Source: Galeruca laticollis | Lineage: Eukaryota; Arthropoda; Insecta; Coleoptera; Chrysomelidae | NCBI GenBank assembly: GCA_963921935.1 | Contig: OY998180.1 | Span: forward strand, 248,001 to 312,000 | Length of the DNA stretch: 64,000 nucleotides | Reading direction: 5' to 3' | In this document: piece by piece, positions 23,390-36,995 of the stretch | How the letters are laid out: each line of letters starts with the position of its first letter | How positions within the stretch are numbered: position 1 is the first letter of the stretch | Made by a program: the position numbers and the translations under genes | Notes under the pieces: generated by a model | Database searches by the model: none | The model's input: the letters and a program-made list of their open reading frames with translations, nothing else | Told to the model about the DNA's origin: nothing

Positions 23390-24849
23390 AAAACCTATTC
23401 GTTCTGATCTCACCCCCACTACAAACGATGTAGATAATTGTGGTCGCATTTCAATTTTTTCAGTAGACATTGTGAATTACTTTCATATCTATAAAATCGT
23501 TTGTAGTATATATCAGTACACTCTTGATTTTATAGTAATAATATTAGTCTCTGAAAAACAGTTAAATATCGAATTAACCGATAATAAAACCAATTCATTT
23601 GGATCTCACCCTCACTACAAACGATGTAGATAATTGTGGTAGCATTTCAATTTTTTCAGTAGACATTGTGATACACGGAAAATAGAATTATACATTAAAT
23701 CAATAACACCACATCAGATAAATTTGAAAAACACTTCAATCCATCTAAAATCGTTTGTAGTATATATCAGAACACTTTTGAATTTGTAGTAAAAATATTG
23801 GTCTCTGCAAAACATTGGATAATAAAACTAATTTATTCTGATCTCACCCTTACTATAAACGATGTAGATAATTGTGATAGCATTTTAAATTTTTCAGTAG
23901 ACATTGTGATACACTAAAAATAAAATTGTCCATTAAATCATTGACACCACAGCAGCTAAAGTTGAAAATCAATTCAATATATCTCAAATCGTTTGTAGTA
24001 TATATCAGAACACTTTTGAATTTGTACTACAAACGATGTAGATAATTGTGGTAGCATTTTGATTTTTCCAGTAGGCATTGTGATACTCAAAAAATAAAAT
24101 TATCCATTAAGTCATTTACACCACAGCAGATAAAATTGAGAATTACTTTAATATATCTAAAATCGTTTGTAGTATATATCAGTACACTATTGATTTTATA
24201 GTAAGTATATTAGTCTCTGAAAAACATTTAAAAATCAAATTACCCGATAATAAAACCAACTCATTTTGATCTCACCCTCACTACAAACGATGTAGATAAT
24301 TGTGGTAGCATTCCAATTTTTTCAGTAGACATTGTGATACACGAAAAATAGAATTATATATTAAATCAATAACACCACATCAGTTAAAATTGAAAATAAT
24401 TTTAATACATCTAAAATCGTTTGTAGTATATATCAGAACACTTTTGAATTTCTAGTGAAAATATTGGTCTCTGAAAAACATTGGATAATAAAACCAATTT
24501 ATTCTGATCTCACCGTTACTATAAACGATGTAAATAATTGTGGTAGCATTTTAATTTTTTCAGTAGACATTGTGATACTCACTCAATAAAATTATCCATT
24601 GAATCATTGACACCACAGCAGCTAAATTGAAAATCAACTCAATATATCTGAAATCGTTTGTAGTATATATCATAACACTCTTGAATTTGTACTACAACCG
24701 ATGTAGATAATTGTCGTAGCATTTTAATTTTTTCAGTAGGTATTGTGATACTCAAAAAATGAAATTATCCATTAAATCATTGACACCACAGCAGATAAAA
24801 TTGAGAAAATACTTTAATATATCTAAAATAGTTTGTAGTATATATCAGT
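23390..24849. repeat. Mixed block, copy of 181-1,380
   Basis: Offset 23,209 to the first block of the window. Order: 58-bp-deleted unit, L, M, S, L, M, S. Private changes include tcatttggatctcacc and actcactcaataaaatt. The block then passes into ordinary L units. Confidence 0.75.
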
Positions 24850-25909
24850 ACACTCTTGATTTTATAGTAAAAATATTAGTCTCTAAAAACATTTAAAAAT
24901 CGAATTAACCGATAATAAAACCAATTCATTTTGATCTCACCCTCACTACAAACGATGTAGATAATTGTGGTAGCATTTCAATTTTTTCAGTAGACATTGT
25001 GATACTCGAAAAATAAAATTATACACTAAAGCAATAATACCACATCAGATAAAGTTGAAAATCACTTCAATCCATCTAAAATCGTTTGTAGTATATATCA
25101 GAACACTTTTGAATTTGTTGTAAGAGTATTAGTCTCTGAAAAACATTTTATAATCAAATTACCCGATAATAAAACCAACTCATTTTGATCTCACCCTCAC
25201 TACAAACGATGTAGATAATTGTGGTCGCATTTCAATTTTGACAGTAGACATTGTGATACCCGAAAAATAGAATTATCCATTATATCCTTGACACCACAGC
25301 AGATAAAATTGTGAATTACTTTAATATATCTAAAATCGTTTGTAGTATATATCAGTACACTCTTGATTTTATAGGAATAATATTAGTCTCTGAAAAACAG
25401 TTAAATATCGAATTAACCCATAATAAAACCAACTCATTTGGATCTCACCCTCACTACAAACGATGTAGATTATTGTGGTAGCATTTCAATTTTTTCAGTA
25501 GACATTGTGATACACGAAAAATAAAATTATACATTAAATCAATAACACCACATCAGATAAAATTGAAAATCACTTTAATACATCTAAACTCGTTTGTAGT
25601 ATATATCAGAACACTTTTGAGTTTGTAGTAAAAATATTGGTCTCTGAAAAACATTGGATAATAAAACCAATTTATTCTGATCTCACCCTTACTATAAACG
25701 GTGTAGATAATTGTGGTAGCATTTTAATTTTTTCAGTAGACATTGTGATACTCACAAAATAAAATTATACACTGAAACATTGACATCACAGCAGCTAAAT
25801 TAAAAATCAATTCAATATATCTGAAATCGTTTGTAGTATATATCATAACACTCTTGAATTTGTACTACAAACGATGTAGATAATTGTGGTAGCATTTTAA
25901 TGTTTTCAG
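24850..25909. repeat. 1.06-kb block duplicated at 27,916-28,970
   Basis: Offset 3,066. Shared markers: aacattttataatc, caattttgacagtag, gatacccgaaaaatag, cattatatccttgac, tataggaataatatt, gtagattattgtgg, ctaaactcgtttg, aaacggtgtag and attgacatcacagc. The pair is separated by the 26.6-kb copy of the 1.8-kb block. Confidence 0.8.
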
Positions 25910-26610
25910 TAGGCATTGTGATACTCAAAAAATAAAATTATCCATTAAATCATTGACACCACAGCATCTAAACTTGAAAATCAATTCAATATATCTAAAA
26001 TCGTTTGTAGTATATGTCAGAACACTCTTGAATTTGTACTACAAACGATGTATTAAATCATTGACACCACCGCAGCTAAAATTGAAAATCAATTCAATAT
26101 ATCTAAAATCGTTTGTAGTATATATCAGAACACTCTTGAACTTGTACTATAAACGATGTAGATAAATGTGGTAGCATTTTAATTTTTTCAGTAGACATTG
26201 TGATACTCACAAAATAGAACCATCCATTGAAACATTGACACCACAGCAGCTAAATTGAAAATCAATTCAATATTTCTAAAATCGTTTGTAGTATATATCA
26301 GAACACTCTTGAATTTGTACTACAAACGATGTGGATAATTGTGGCAGCATTTTAAATTTTTCAGTAGACATTGTGATACCTTAAAAATAAGATTATCCAT
26401 CAAATCATTGACACCACATCAGATAAAATTAAAAAACACTTCAATCCATCTAAAATCTTTTGTAGTATATATCAGAACACTTTTGAATTTGTAGTAAAAA
26501 TATTGGTCTCTGCAGAACATTGGATAATAAAACCAATTTATTCTGATCTCACCCTTACTATAAACGATGTAGATAATTGTGATAGCATTTTAAATTTTTC
26601 AGCAGACATT
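25910..26610. repeat. Region with a 108-bp unit and S-M units
   Basis: It contains a truncated 108-bp unit (gatgtattaaatcattg near 26,046), an S unit with cttgaacttgtactataaac (also seen near 49,630, 54,840 and 57,180), a second S unit, and an M unit with tctgcagaacattgg. No long block partner was found. Confidence 0.7.
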
Positions 26611-27985
26611 GTGATACACTAAAAATAAAAGTATCCATTGAATCATTGACACCACAGCAGCTAAAATTGAAAATCAATTCAATATATCTAAAATCGTTTG
26701 TAGTATATATCAGAACACTCTTGAATTTGTACTACAAACGATGTAGATAATTGTGGCAGCATTTTAAATTTTTCAGTAGACATTGTGATACACTAAAAAT
26801 AAGATTATCCATCAAATCATTGACACCACAGCAGCTAAAATTGAAAATCAATTCAATATATCTAAAATCGTTTGTAGTATATGTCAGAACACTCTTGAAT
26901 TTGTACTTCAAACGATGTATTAAATCATTGACACCACAGCAGCTAAAATTGAAAATGAATTCAATATATCTGAAATCGTTTGTTGTATATATCAGTACAC
27001 TATTGATTTTATAGTAAGAATATTAGTCTCTGAAAAACATTTGAAAATCGAATTAACCCATAATAAAACCAACTCATTTTGTTCTCACCCTCACTACAAA
27101 CGATGTAGATAATTGTGGTCGCATTTCAATTTTTTCAGTAGACATTGTGATACACGAAAAATAAAATTATACATCAAATCAATAACACCACATCAGATAA
27201 AATTGAAAATCACTTCAATCCATCTAAAATCGTTTGTAGTATATATCAGAACACTTTTGAATTTGTTGTAAGAGTATTAGTTTCTGAAAAACATTTAAAA
27301 ATCAAATTACCCGATAATAAAACCAACTCATTTTGATCTCACCCTCACTACAAACGATGTAGATAATGTGGTAGCATTCCAATTTTTTCAGTAGACATTA
27401 TGATACACGAAAAACAAAATTTCATAATAAATCAATAACACCACATCAGTTAAAATTGAAAATAATTTCAATACATCTAAAATCGTTTGTAGTATATATC
27501 AGAACACTTTTGAATTTGTAGTAAAAATATTGGTCTCTGAAAAACATTGGATAATAAAACCAATGTATTCTGATCTCACCGTTACTATAAACGATGTGGA
27601 TAATTGTGGTAGCATTTTAATTTTTTCAGTAGTAATTGTGATACTCACCAAATAAATATATCCATTGAATCATTGACACCACAGCAGCTAAATTGAAAAT
27701 CAACTCAATATATCTGAAATCGTTTGGAGTATATATCATAACACTCTTGAATTTGTACTACAACCGATGTAGATAATTTTGGTAGCATTTTAATTTTTTC
27801 AGTATGTATTGTGATACTCAAAAAATAAAATTATCCATTAAGTCATTGACACCACAGCAGATAAAATTAAGAATTACTTTAATATATCTAAAATCGTTTG
27901 TAGTATATATCAGTACACTCTTGATTTTATAGTAAAAATATTAATCTCTGAAAAACATTTAAAAATCGAATTTACCGATAATAAG
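26611..27985. repeat. Second copy of the 1.8-kb block
   Basis: Partner of 1,786-3,160 at offset 24,825, including the 108-bp unit near 26,866-26,974. Private changes include gttgttgtatatatc, agtttctgaaaaac and cagtagtaattgtg. At 27,985 it continues into ataagaccaattc rather than the TA-bearing unit. Confidence 0.85.
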
Positions 27986-28970
27986 ACCAATTCATTTTGA
28001 TCTCACCCTCACTACAAACGATGTAGATAATTGTGGTAGCATTTCAATTTTTTCAGTAGACATTGTGATACACGGAAAATAAAATTATACATTAAATCAA
28101 TGATACCACATCAGATAAAATTGAAAAACTCTTCAATCCATCTAAAATCGTTTGTAGTATATATCAGAACACTTTTGAATTTGTTGTAAGAGTATTAGTC
28201 TCTGAAAAACATTTTATAATCAAATTACCCGATAATAAAACCAACTCATTTTGATCTCACCCTCACTACAAACGATGTAGATAATTGTGGTCGCATTTCA
28301 ATTTTGACAGTAGACATTGTGATACCCGAAAAATAGAATTATCCATTATATCCTTGACACCACAGCAGATAAAATTGTGAATTACTTTAATATATCTAAA
28401 ATCGTTTGTAGTATATATCAGTACACTCTTGATTTTATAGGAATAATATTAGTCTCTGAAAAACAGTTAAATATCGAATTAACCCATAATAAAACCAACT
28501 CATTTGGATCTCACCCTCACTACAAACGATGTAGATTATTGTGGTAGCATTCCAATTTTTCCAGTAGACATTGTGATACACGAAAAATAAAATTATACAT
28601 TAAATCAATAACACCACATCAGATAAAATTGAAAATCACTTTAATACATCTAAACTCGTTTGTAGTATATATCAGAACACTTTTGAGTTTGTAGTAAAAA
28701 TATTGGTCTCTGAAAAACATTGGATAATAAAACCAATTTATTCTGATCTCACCCTTACTATAAACGGTGTAGATAATTGTGGTAGCATTTTAATTTTTTC
28801 AGTAGACATTGTGATACTCACAAAATAAAATTATACACTGGAACATTGACATCACAGCAGCTAAATTAAAAATCAATTCAATATATCTGAAATCGTTTGT
28901 AGTATATATCATAACACTCTTGAATTTGTACTACAAATGATGTAGATAATTGTGGTAGCATTTTAATTAT
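27986..28970. repeat. Second copy of the 24.9-kb block
   Basis: Partner of 24,850-25,909 at offset 3,066. Differences are few (atgataccacatc, ttgaaaaactcttc, gcattccaatttttcc). Near 28,930 it switches to the S variant with ttaattatttctgtggg. Confidence 0.8.
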
Positions 28971-29669
28971 TTCTGTGGGCATTGTGATACTCGAAAAATA
29001 AAATCATCCATTAAATCATTGACAGCACGGCATCTAAAATTGAAAATCAATTCAATATATCTAAAATCGTTCGTAGTATATGTCAGAACACTCTTGAATT
29101 TGTACTACAAACGATGTAGATAATTGTGGTAGCATATTATTTTTTCAGTAGGCATTGTGATACTCGAAAAATAAAATTATCCATTGAATCATTGACACCA
29201 CAGCAGCTAAATTAAAAATCAATTCAATATATCTGAAATCGTTTGTAGTATATATCCTAACACTCTTGGATTTGTACTTCAAACGATGTAGATAATTGTG
29301 GTAGCAATTAATTTTTTTCAGTAGGCATTGTGATACTCAAAAAATGAAATTATCCATTAAATCATTGACACCACAGCAGATGAAATTGAGAATTACTTTA
29401 ATATATCTAAACTCGTTTGTAGTATATATCAGTACACTCTTGATTTTATAGTAAGCATATTAGTCACTGAAAATCAGGTAAAAATCGAATTAACCGATAA
29501 CAAAAACAACTCATTTTGATCTCCTCCTCACTACAAACGATGTAGATAATTGTGGTAGCATTTCAATGTTTTCAGTTGTGATACATGAAAAATAAAATTA
29601 TACATTAAATCAATAACACCACATCAGATAAAATTGAAAATCACTTTAATACATCTAAAATCGTTTGTA
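28971..29669. repeat. S variants and L units with links to 30.9 and 63.1 kb
   Basis: 28,927-29,190 matches 30,877-31,110 (offset 1,950), sharing ttaattatttctgt, gacagcacggcatc and the shortened gcatattattttttcag. 29,430-29,690 matches 63,078-63,340 (offset about 33,648), sharing gtcactgaaaatcagg, the 6-bp-deleted cagttgtgata and acatgaa. Confidence 0.72.
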
Positions 29670-30690
29670 GTATATATCAGAACATTTTTTAATTTCTAGT
29701 GAAAATATTGGTCTTTGAAAAACATTGGATAATCGAATTTACTGATAATGAAACCAACTCATTCTGATCTCACCCTTACTACAAAAGATGTAGATAATTG
29801 TGGTAGCATTTCAATTTTTTCAGTAGACATTGTGAAACACGAAAAATAGAAATATCCATTAAATTAATAACACCACATCAGACGAAATTGAAAATTACTT
29901 TGATACATCTAAAATCGTTTGTAGAATATATCAGAACACTCTTGATCTTGTAGTAAGAATATTAGTCCCGAGACACATTAAATAATTGATTCAAACGATA
30001 ATAAAACCAACTCATTCTGATCTCAGCGTTTCTACAAACGATGTAGATAATTGTGGTAGCATTTTAAATTTTTCAGTAGACATTGTGATAGACTAAAAAT
30101 AAAATTATTCATTTAATCATTAACACAACATCAGGTTAAATTGAAAATCACATTAATATATCTAAAATCGTTTGTAGTATATATCAGAACATTTTTTAAT
30201 TTGTAGTGAAAATATTGGTCTCTGAAAAACATTGGATAATTGAATTTACTGATAATGAAACCAACTCATTCTGATCTCACCCTTACTACAAACGATGTAG
30301 ATAATTGTGGTAGCATTTCAATTTTTTCGGTAGACATTGTGAAACACGAAAAATAGAAATATCCATTAAATTAATAACACCACATCAGACGAAATTGAAA
30401 ATTACTTTGATACATCTAAAATCGTTTATAGTATATATCAGAACACTCTTGATTTTGTAGTAAGAATATCAGTCCCCGAGACACAATAAATAATCGATTC
30501 AACCGATAATAAAACCAACTCATTCTGATCTCAGCGTTTCTACAAACGATGTAGATAATTGTGGTAGCATTTTGAATTTTTCAGTAGACATTGTGATAGA
30601 CTAATAATAAAATTATCCATTGAATCATTGACACCACAGCAGCTAAAACGGAAAATCAATTCAATATATCTTAAATCGTTTGTAGTATAT
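29670..30690. repeat. C-type dimer in tandem, copy 2
   Basis: C-a plus C-b units repeat twice with an offset of 507-509 bp, two L lengths. C-b markers (cagacgaaattg) are at 29,878 and 30,385. Private changes: tagtcccgagacac lacks a c in the first, and agacacaataaat occurs in the second. The array then returns to S units with cagctaaaacgg. Confidence 0.8.
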
Positions 30691-31278
30691 ATCAGAACAC
30701 TCTTGAATTTGTACTACAAACGATGTAGATAACTGTGGTGGCATTTTAATTTCTCCGTTGTGATACCCGAAAAATAAAATTATCCATTAAATAATTGACA
30801 CCACAGCAGCTAAAATTGAAAATCAATTCAATATATCTAAAATCGTTTGTAGTATATATCAGACCACTCTTGAATTTGTACTACAAACGATGTAGATAAT
30901 TGTGGTAGCATTTTAATTATTTCTGTAGGCATTGTGATACTCGAAAAATAAAATTATCCATTAAATCATTGACAGCACGGCATCTAAAATTGAAAATCAA
31001 TTCAATATATCTAAAATCGATCGTAGTATATATCAGAACACTCTTGAATTTGTACTACAAACGATGTAGATAATTGTGGTAGCATATTATTTTTTCAGTA
31101 GGCATTGTGATGGTCGAAAAATTAAATTATCCATTAAATCATTGACACCACAGCAGATAATATTGTGAATTACTTTGATATATCTAAAATCGTTTGTAGT
31201 ATATATCAGTACACTCTTGATGTTATAGTAAGAATATAAGTCTCTGAAAAACAGTTAAAAATCGAATTAACCGATAAA
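30691..31278. repeat. S-rich tail of the C-type block
   Basis: Consecutive S-like units with atttctccgttgtg (a shortened form of the cctgtaggcgttgtg variant), gacagcacggcatc and gcatattatttttt. An L unit with attgtgaattactttg and gttatagtaagaatataag follows. 30,877-31,110 is the partner of 28,927-29,190. Confidence 0.7.
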
Positions 31279-33192
31279 AAAACCAACTCATTTTGATCTC
31301 CCCCTCACTACAAACGATGTAGATAATTGTGGTAGCATTTCAATTTTTTCAGTTGTGATACACGAAAAATAAAATTATACATTAAATCAATAACACCACA
31401 TCAGATAAAATTGAAAATCACTTTAATACATCTAAAATCGTTTGTAGTATATATCAGAACACTTTTGAATTTGTAGTAAAAATATTGGTCTCTGAAAAAC
31501 ATTGGATAATAAAACCGATTTATTCTGATCTCACCCTTACTATAAACGATGTAGATAATTGTGGTAGCATTTTAATTTTTTCAGTAGACATTGTGATACT
31601 CACAAAATAAAATTATCCATTGAAACATTGACACCACAGCAGCTAAATTGAAAATAAATTCAATATATCTGAAATCGTTTGTAGTATATATCATAACACT
31701 CTTGAATTTGTACTACAAACGATGTAGATGATTGTGGTAGCATTTTAATTTTTTCAGTAGGCATTGTGATACTCAAAAAATAAAATTATCCATTAAATCA
31801 TTGACACCACAGCAGATATAGTTGACAATTACTTTAATATATCTAAAATCGTTTGTAGTATACATCAGTACACTTTTGATTTGATAGTAAGAATATTAGT
31901 CTCTGAAAAACATTCAAAAATCGAATTAACCGATAATAAAACCAACTCATTTTGATCTCACCCTCACTACAAACGATGTAGATAATTGTGGTCGCATTTC
32001 AATTTTTTCAGTAGACATTGTGATACACGAAAAATAAAATTATACATTGAATCAATAACACCACATCAGATTAAATTGAAAAACACTTCAATCCATCTAA
32101 AATCGTTTGTAGTATACATCAGAACACTTTTGAATTTTTTGTAAGAGTATTAGTCTCTGAACAACATTTAAAAAACAAATTACCCGATAATAAAACCAAC
32201 TCATTTTGATCTCACCCTCACTACAAACGATGTAGATAATTGTGGTCGCATTTCCATTTTTTGAGTAGACATTGTTATACACGAAAAATGAAATTATCCA
32301 TTTAATCCTTAACACAACATCAGCTAAAATTGAAAATCACATTAATATATCTAAAATCGTTTGTAGTATATATCAGAACACTTTTGAATTTGTAGTAAAA
32401 ATATTGGTCTCTGCAAAACATTGGATAATAAAACCAATTTATTCTGATCTCACCCTCACTATAAACGATGTAGATAATTGTGATAGCATTTTAAATTTTT
32501 CAGTAGACATTGTGATACACTAAAAATAAAATTGTGCATTAAATGATTGACACGACAGCAGCTAAAATTGAAAATCAATTCAATATATCTAAAATCGTTT
32601 GTAGTATATATCAGAACACTCTTGAATTTGTACTACAAACGATGTAGATAATTGTGGTATTATTTTAATTTTTTCAGTAGGCATTGTGATACTCAAAAAA
32701 TTAACTTATCCATTAAGTCATTTACACCACAGCAGATAAAATTGAGAATTACTTTAATATACCTAAAATCGTTTGTAGTATATATCAGTACACTATTGAT
32801 TTTATAGTAAGAATATTAGTCTCTGAAAAACATTTAAAAATCAAATTACTCGATAATAAAACCAACTCATTTTGATCTCACCCTCACTACAAACGATGTA
32901 GATAATTGTGGTAGCATTCCAATTTTTTCAGTAGACATTGTGATACACGGAAAATAAAATTATACATTAAAGCAATAATACCACATCAGATAAAGTTGAA
33001 AATCACTTCAATCCATCTAAAATCGTTTGTAGTATATATCAGAACACTTTTGAATTTGTAGTAAAAATATTGGTCTCTGAAAAACATTGGATAATAAAAC
33101 CAATTTATTCTGATCTCACCGTTACTATAAACGATGTGGATAATTGTGGTAGCATTTTAATTTTTTCAGTAGAAATTGTGATACTCACCAAA
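31279..33192. repeat. Second copy of the 4.0-kb block
   Basis: Partner of 3,960-6,047, one S monomer shorter. Private changes include gttgacaattac, gatttgatagtaag, taatccttaacac and cacgacagcagc. It continues past 33,192 in a complete M unit where the first copy is broken. Confidence 0.85.
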
Positions 33193-36100
33193 TAAAATTA
33201 TCCATTGAATCATTGACACCACAGCAGCTAAATTGAAAATCAACTCAATATATCTGAAATCGTTTGTAGTATATATCATAACACTCTTGAATTTGTACTA
33301 CAACCGATGTCGATAATTGTGGTAGCATTTTAATTTTTTCAGTAGGTATTGTGATACTCAAAAAATAAAATTATCCATTAAATCATTGACACCACAGCAG
33401 ATAAAATTAAGAATTACTTTAATATATCTAAAATCGTTTGTAGTATATATCAGTACACTCTTGATTTTATAGTAAAAATATTAGTCTCTGAGAAACATTT
33501 AAAAATCGAATTAACCGATAATAAAACCAACTAATTTTGATCTCACCCTCACTACAAACGATGTAGATAATTGTGGTCGCATCTCAATTTTTTCAATAGA
33601 CATTGTGAATTACTTTAATATATCTAAAATCGTTTGTAGTATATGTCAGTTCACTTTTGAATTTGTAGTAAAAATTTTGGTCTCTGCAAAACATTGGATA
33701 ATAAAACCAATTTATTCTGATCTCACCCTTACTATAAACGATGTAGATAATTGTGATAGCATTCTAAATTTTTCAGTAGACATTGTGATACACTAAAAAT
33801 AAAATTATCCATCAAATCATTGACACCACAGCAGCTAAAATTGAAAATCAATTCAATATATCTAAAATCGTTTGTAGTATATATCAGAACACTCTTGAAT
33901 TTGTACTACAAACGATGTAGATAATTGTGGTAGCATTTTAATTTTTTCAGTAGGCATTGTGATACTCAAAAAATAAAATTATCCATTAAATCATTGACAC
34001 CACTGCAGATAATATTGAGAATTACTTTAATATATCTAAAATCGTTGGTATTATATATCAGTACACTCTTGATTTGATAGTAAGAATATTAGTCTCTGGA
34101 AAACATATAAAAATCGAATTAACCGATAATAAAACCAACTCATTTTGATCTCACCCTCACTACAAACCATCTAGATAATTGTGGTCGCATTTCAATTTTT
34201 TCAGTAGATATTGTGATACACTAAAAATAAAATTATCCATTAAATCATTGAAACCACAACAGATAAAATTGAGAATTCTTTTAATATATCTAAAATCGTT
34301 TGTAATATATATCAATACACTATGGATTTTATAGTAAGAATATTAGTCTCTGAAAAACATTTAAAAATCGAATTACCCGATAATAAAACCAACTCATTTT
34401 GATCTCACCGTCACTACAAACGATGTTGATAATTGTGATACACGGAAATTAAAATTATTTAATAAATCAATAACACCACATCAGTTAAAATTGGAAATAA
34501 TTTTAATACATCTAGAATCGTTTGTAGTATATATCAGAACACTTTTGAATTTGTAGTAAAAATATTGGTCTCTGAAAAACATTGGATAATAAAACCAATT
34601 TATTCTGATCTCACCGTTACTATAAACGATGTGGATAAATGTGGTAGCATTTTAATTTTTTCAGTAGAAATTGTGATACTCACCAAATAAAATTATCCAT
34701 TGAATCATTGACACCACAGCAGCTAAATTGAAAATCAACTCAATATATCTGAAATCGTTTGTAGTATATATCATAACACTCTTGAATTTGTACTACAACC
34801 GATGTCGATAATTGTGGTAGCATTTTAATTTTTTCAGTAGGTATTGTGATACTTAAAAAATAAAATTATCCATTAAATCATTGACACCACAGCAGATAAA
34901 ATTAAGAATTACTTTAATATATCTAAAATCGTTTGTAGTATATATCAGTACACTCTTGATTTTATAGTAAAAATATTAGTCTCTGAAAAACATTTAAAAA
35001 TCGAATTACCCGATAATAAAACCAACTCATTTTGATCTCACCGTCACTACAAACGATGTTGATAATTGTGATACACGGAAATTAAAATTATTTAATAAAT
35101 CAATAACACCACATCAGTTAAAATTGGAAATAATTTTAATACATCTAAAATCGTTTGTAGTATATATCAGAACACTTTTGAATTTGTAGTAAAAATATTG
35201 GTCTCTGAAAAACATTGGATAATAAAACCAATTTATTCTGATATCACCGTTACTATTAACGATGTGGATAAATGTGGTAGCATTTTAATTTTTTCAGTAG
35301 AAATTGTGATACTCACCAAATAAAATTATCCATTGAATCATTGACACCACAGCAGCTAAATTGAAAATCAACTCAATATATCTGAAATCGTTTGTAGTAT
35401 ATATCATAACACTCTTGAATTTGTACTACAACCGATGTCGATAATTGTGGTAGCATTTTAATTTTTTCAGTAGGTATTGTGATACTTAAAAAATAAAATT
35501 ATTCATTAAATCATTGACACCACAGCAGATAAAATTAAGAATTACTTTAATATATCTAAAATCGTTTGTAGTATATATCAGTACACTCTTGATTTTATAG
35601 TAAAAATATTAGTCTCTGAAAAACATTTAAAAATCGAATTAACCGATAATAAAACCAACTAATTTTGATCTCACCCTCACTACAAACGATGTAGATAATT
35701 GTGGTCGCATCTCAATTTTTTCAATAGACATTGTGAATTACTTTAATATATCTAAAATCGTTTGTAGTATATGTCAGTTCACTTTTGAATTTGTAGTAAA
35801 AATATTGGTCTCTGCAAAACATTGGATAATAAAACCAATTTATTCTGATCTCACCCTTACTATAAACGATGTAGATAATTGTGATAGCATTCTAAATTTT
35901 TCAGTAGACATTGTGATACACTAAAAATAAAATTATCCATCAAATCATTGACACCACAGCAGCTAAAATTGAAAATCAATTCAATATATCTAAAATCGTT
36001 TGTAGTATATATCAGAACACTCTTGAATTTGTACTACAAACGATGTAGATAATTGTGGTAGCATTTTAATTTTTTCAGTAGGCATTGTGATACTCAAAAA

Positions 36101-36995
36101 ATAAAATTATCCAATAAATCATTGACACCACTGCAGATAATATTGAGAATTACTTTAATATATCTAAAATCGTTGGTATTATATATCAGTACACTCTTGA
36201 TTTGATAGTAAGAATATTAGTCTCTGGAAAACATATAAAAATCGAAGTAACCGATAATAAAACCAACTCATTTTGATCTCACCCTCACTACAAACCATCT
36301 AGATAATTGTGGTCGCATTTCAATTTTTTCAGTAGATATTGTGATACACTAAAAATAAAATTATCCATTAAATCATTGAAACCACAACAGATAAAATTGA
36401 GAATTCTTTTATTATATCTAAAATCGTTTGTAATATATATCAGTACACTATTGATTTTATAGTAAGAATATTAGTCTCTGAAAAACATTTAAAAATCAAA
36501 TTACCCGATAATAAAACCAACTCATTTTGATCTCACCCTCACTACAAACGATGTTGATAATTGTGATACACGGAAATTAAAATTATTTAATAAATCAATA
36601 ACACCACATCAGTTAAAATTGAAAATAATTTTAATACATCTAAAATCGTTTGTAGTATATATCAGAACACTTTTGGAATCGTAGTAAAAATATTGGTCTC
36701 TGAAAAACATTGGATAATAAAACCAATTGATTCTGATCTCACCGTTACTATAAACGATGTGGATAATTGTGGTAGCATTTTAATTTTTTCAGTAGAAATT
36801 GTGATACTCACCAAATAAAATTATCCATTGAATCATTGACACCACAGCAGCTAAATTGAAAATCAACTCAATATATCTGAAATCGTTTGTAGTATATATC
36901 AGAACACTCTTGAATTTGTACTACAACCGATGTAGATAATTGTGGTAGCATTTTAATTTTTTCAGTAGGTATTGTGATACTCAAAAAATAAAATT
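33020..36995. repeat. Tandem duplication of a 2,128-bp segment
   Basis: About 33,020-34,865 recurs at about 35,148-36,993 (offset 2,128). Shared markers: gcatctcaattttttcaatag, atatgtcagttcac, attctaaatttttcag, cactgcagataatattg, atcgttggtattat, aaaccatctag and the 32-bp-deleted gataattgtgatacacgg. Inside it, the section from about 34,350 also recurs 633 bp later (222 + 237 + 174), giving three copies of that sub-block. The two large copies are nearly alike, implying a recent event. Confidence 0.85.
34383..35640. repeat. 633-bp HOR (deleted L, M, S) in tandem
   Basis: The marker cacggaaatt occurs at 34,441 and 35,074, a spacing of 633 bp. This equals an L unit missing 32 bp (222), an M (237) and an S (174). 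Both copies have cgatgtcgataattg and tactt after gtattgtga. A third occurrence at 36,569 lies in the 2,128-bp duplicate. Confidence 0.82.

Noticed and set aside
23364..23633. Open stretches of 62-89 codons on both strands, including this longest one
   Set aside because: They follow the repeat units, overlap on both strands, often begin at GTG rather than ATG, contain runs dictated by the satellite (for example Ile-Tyr repeats from the TA tract), and shift or break with each monomer variant. The cassette of 64 bp is not a multiple of three. No protein domain is recognisable.
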